DNA of 64,000 nucleotides, taken from the NCBI RefSeq assembly GCF_028769735.1, contig NC_088169.1:45909229-45973228 (forward strand), given 5' to 3'. Shown here piece by piece: positions 62,311 to 64,000 of the stretch; positions within the stretch are counted from its first letter, which is position 1, and each line of letters starts with the position of its first letter. This DNA is from Zonotrichia leucophrys gambelii (Eukaryota > Chordata > Aves > Passeriformes > Passerellidae). The position numbers and the translations under genes are program-made. Below the pieces are notes generated by a model that was given only the letters and a program-made list of their open reading frames with translations, searched no databases and had not been told where the DNA came from.

Positions 62311-64000
62311 CCATTTTTCCTCTTTTTATTGGCAGCATGTTTGCTTCAGCTTTTTTCCCCTAAGGTTTCACAGTTCCACTCACGCATCCCTTTCTATTAA
62401 TGATGGTGAAACTATAATGGCTATTAAAGGACTGCTCATCTTTTAAAGAAAGTGAACTCCTGGTCATTAAAATAACTAGTCAAATTTTTAAATTCAAAAT
62501 TAATCTTATTGTACTTAGAGCTTCTGTATTTGTAACCCTTTGTTCTGATTGTGGAATGCTCCTTCAAATAAAATAACCTCTCTCATATTAATATGCAAGA
62601 AAAGACCTGAAAAATGTTGGACATTCCAAATTTCTGTATTGTACTTTTTACAGTGACAGTAAAGGAGCCATGACTTACCTTCTCATGTTTCTTATTCTTT
62701 TTTAGGTTACTAGATGCAGGATAATGTAATTAAAAGTATAAAGAAACAACAGGTTTTTAAACTTTTGTTACATTCTTCTTTTTTTTCTTTTGTTACATTA
62801 ATTAATTTTTTTTTAAACTTAATACCATTTTTAATATTTAGCTCATTTGGTACGAAAGTGTTTCCTTGTTTTAAGAAAGATGCAACCAAAGATTATGGGA
62901 TTTTTTTTGTTTGCTTGCTTGTTTATTTATTTTTGCATTGCATAAACAGATGTAAGAATATTGATCTCTATGTTTAATACTTTTAGGAGGAATATTTGAG
63001 AAGATCACAAAATCAGAGTTTATTAATGAAAGAAAATGGTATTTCTTTTGCAGTTTCACTCCTCTACATATACTCATTTATTTAAGTTTATCAGCAGTTT
63101 ATAACAGCTGCCCTTGAACTTGTAAGTAGGACGTAAAGTGACTCAGACCACGTGTTTAGGACTGTAGTCCATCACTGCGCCTGCTCTATCTGTTCTGTTG
63201 TTGGAAAGATTATTTTTTCAGTATTATGATTATAAGAGCTTTCATAAGTATTGTATTGCCTTCTGAAAGAAAACCAGTAGTGAAATACTGAGCTACAACT
63301 CCAACACAGAAATCTCAGAGCACAGAAGTAAGGCTTGAGTATGCATGCTTGATTGCCAGAAACCTGAAATAAACTTTTTTTAATTACAATAACTCATGTA
63401 TGCTGATATTCTTACTTAAGGGCTAATCCATAAATCAAAATATTCAATGCAATGTATGCTTATTCTCTTTATCTAACACCATAGCAATATCCACATTATG
63501 CAAATTTTAATTAGAAGGCACAAAGATGTGAACATTTGTAGAAAGAAGGTTTCAGTAAAGCAGATAGAGACAAACTTTTCAAATATTATTAGTAATCTTT
63601 TTAGTCTTACATTTTCCTAGAAAAAGCATTAGAAACACTGAAGAAAAAAATTTATTTTACTTATTTATTTAGAAAGATTAATATTAAAATACACCGATAT
63701 AACATTTTTATGAAGAGAAGTGTGTTGTGGTTAAACTGAGTTGTCTGAATTAAAAATATGTTTGCCTCAATTATCTTTCTTTTTTACAGAATCTTTTTTC
63801 ACTTTTAAAGCATCTATCTTGATTTTGAAGATAGGTACTACAAATTTAAAGAGTTATTTTTAGGTGGTTATAGATAGCTGAAATGAATTCTTCCTGCTCT
63901 GTGTCAATATTTGTATTCATGGGGTAAATGGGAAAATTCATGATGTGTAAATATATGATTGTAAAGCACAGTAAAAATAAAGAGATTGAATCCAGTGGTA

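Larger units (their letters stand above)
58288..64000. other. Intergenic, no gene recognised
   Basis: AT-rich non-coding DNA to the window end. It contains A/C-rich tracts at 60521-60557 and 61327-61410 and a T/G-rich tract at 62192-62310. A 10-bp-stem hairpin lies at 60667-60700 (TGCTTGAACA / TGTTCAAGCA). Nothing here resembles an exon, tRNA or named transposon. Confidence 0.55.

Noticed and set aside
1..64000. CRISPR arrays, operons or other prokaryotic systems
   Set aside because: No regularly spaced repeats or clustered genes; the spliced vertebrate gene and avian retroelements show nuclear bird DNA.

Overview
This window is vertebrate nuclear DNA, almost certainly from a bird and probably a songbird (Passeriformes). 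Evidence: one vertebrate neuronal gene with a GT-AG intron in its leader; many 5'-truncated CR1 LINE fragments whose 3' ends carry the avian ATTCTATGA-type tail; solo LTRs of avian endogenous retroviruses; and a tRNA-derived SINE with a CR1-like tail, of the kind described in zebra finch (TguSINE1). The DNA is AT-rich and gene-poor, and nothing prokaryotic is present.

The only protein-coding gene I can support is SLITRK6 (+ strand). A probable non-coding first exon ends at a splice donor at 2301/2302. A 3.28 kb leader intron follows, and a second exon beginning at 5581 holds the whole 841-residue coding sequence (5593-8118). Possible poly(A) signals lie at 8182, 9237 and 9441. The product is a type I membrane synaptic-adhesion protein with two leucine-rich-repeat domains, a transmembrane helix and a cytoplasmic tail ending in Trk-like tyrosine motifs. 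The probable leader contains six short upstream ORFs.

From about 9.45 kb to 64 kb the window is gene desert, which fits the known setting of the SLITRK1/6/5 cluster in amniotes. Recognisable content is repeats. CR1 fragments lie at 15.5, 21.4-22.7 (with decayed reverse transcriptase), 28.9-29.1, 34.75-34.98 (-), 37.2-38.2 (-, with a second CR1 piece nested inside), 42.8-43.0, 57.5-57.85 (-) and 58.0-58.3 kb. Solo LTRs or LTR fragments lie at 31.4-31.6, 35.45-36.03, 39.17-39.6 (-), 45.76-46.59 and 52.89-53.28 kb; three have target-site duplications readable from the sequence. A tRNA-derived SINE lies at 52.1-52.23 kb (-). There are also several A/C-rich or T/G-rich low-complexity tracts.

The less ordinary signals are a perfect 34-bp inverted repeat with a 5-nt loop at 48456-48528, built from CR1-tail-like sequence; the uORF cluster in the SLITRK6 leader; an isolated GC- and CpG-richer island near 30.1-30.4 kb; and an LTR with a duplicated TATA segment. 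I found no evidence for a new multi-gene system. Long-range SLITRK6 enhancers may well be present, but they cannot be recognised without cross-species alignment.
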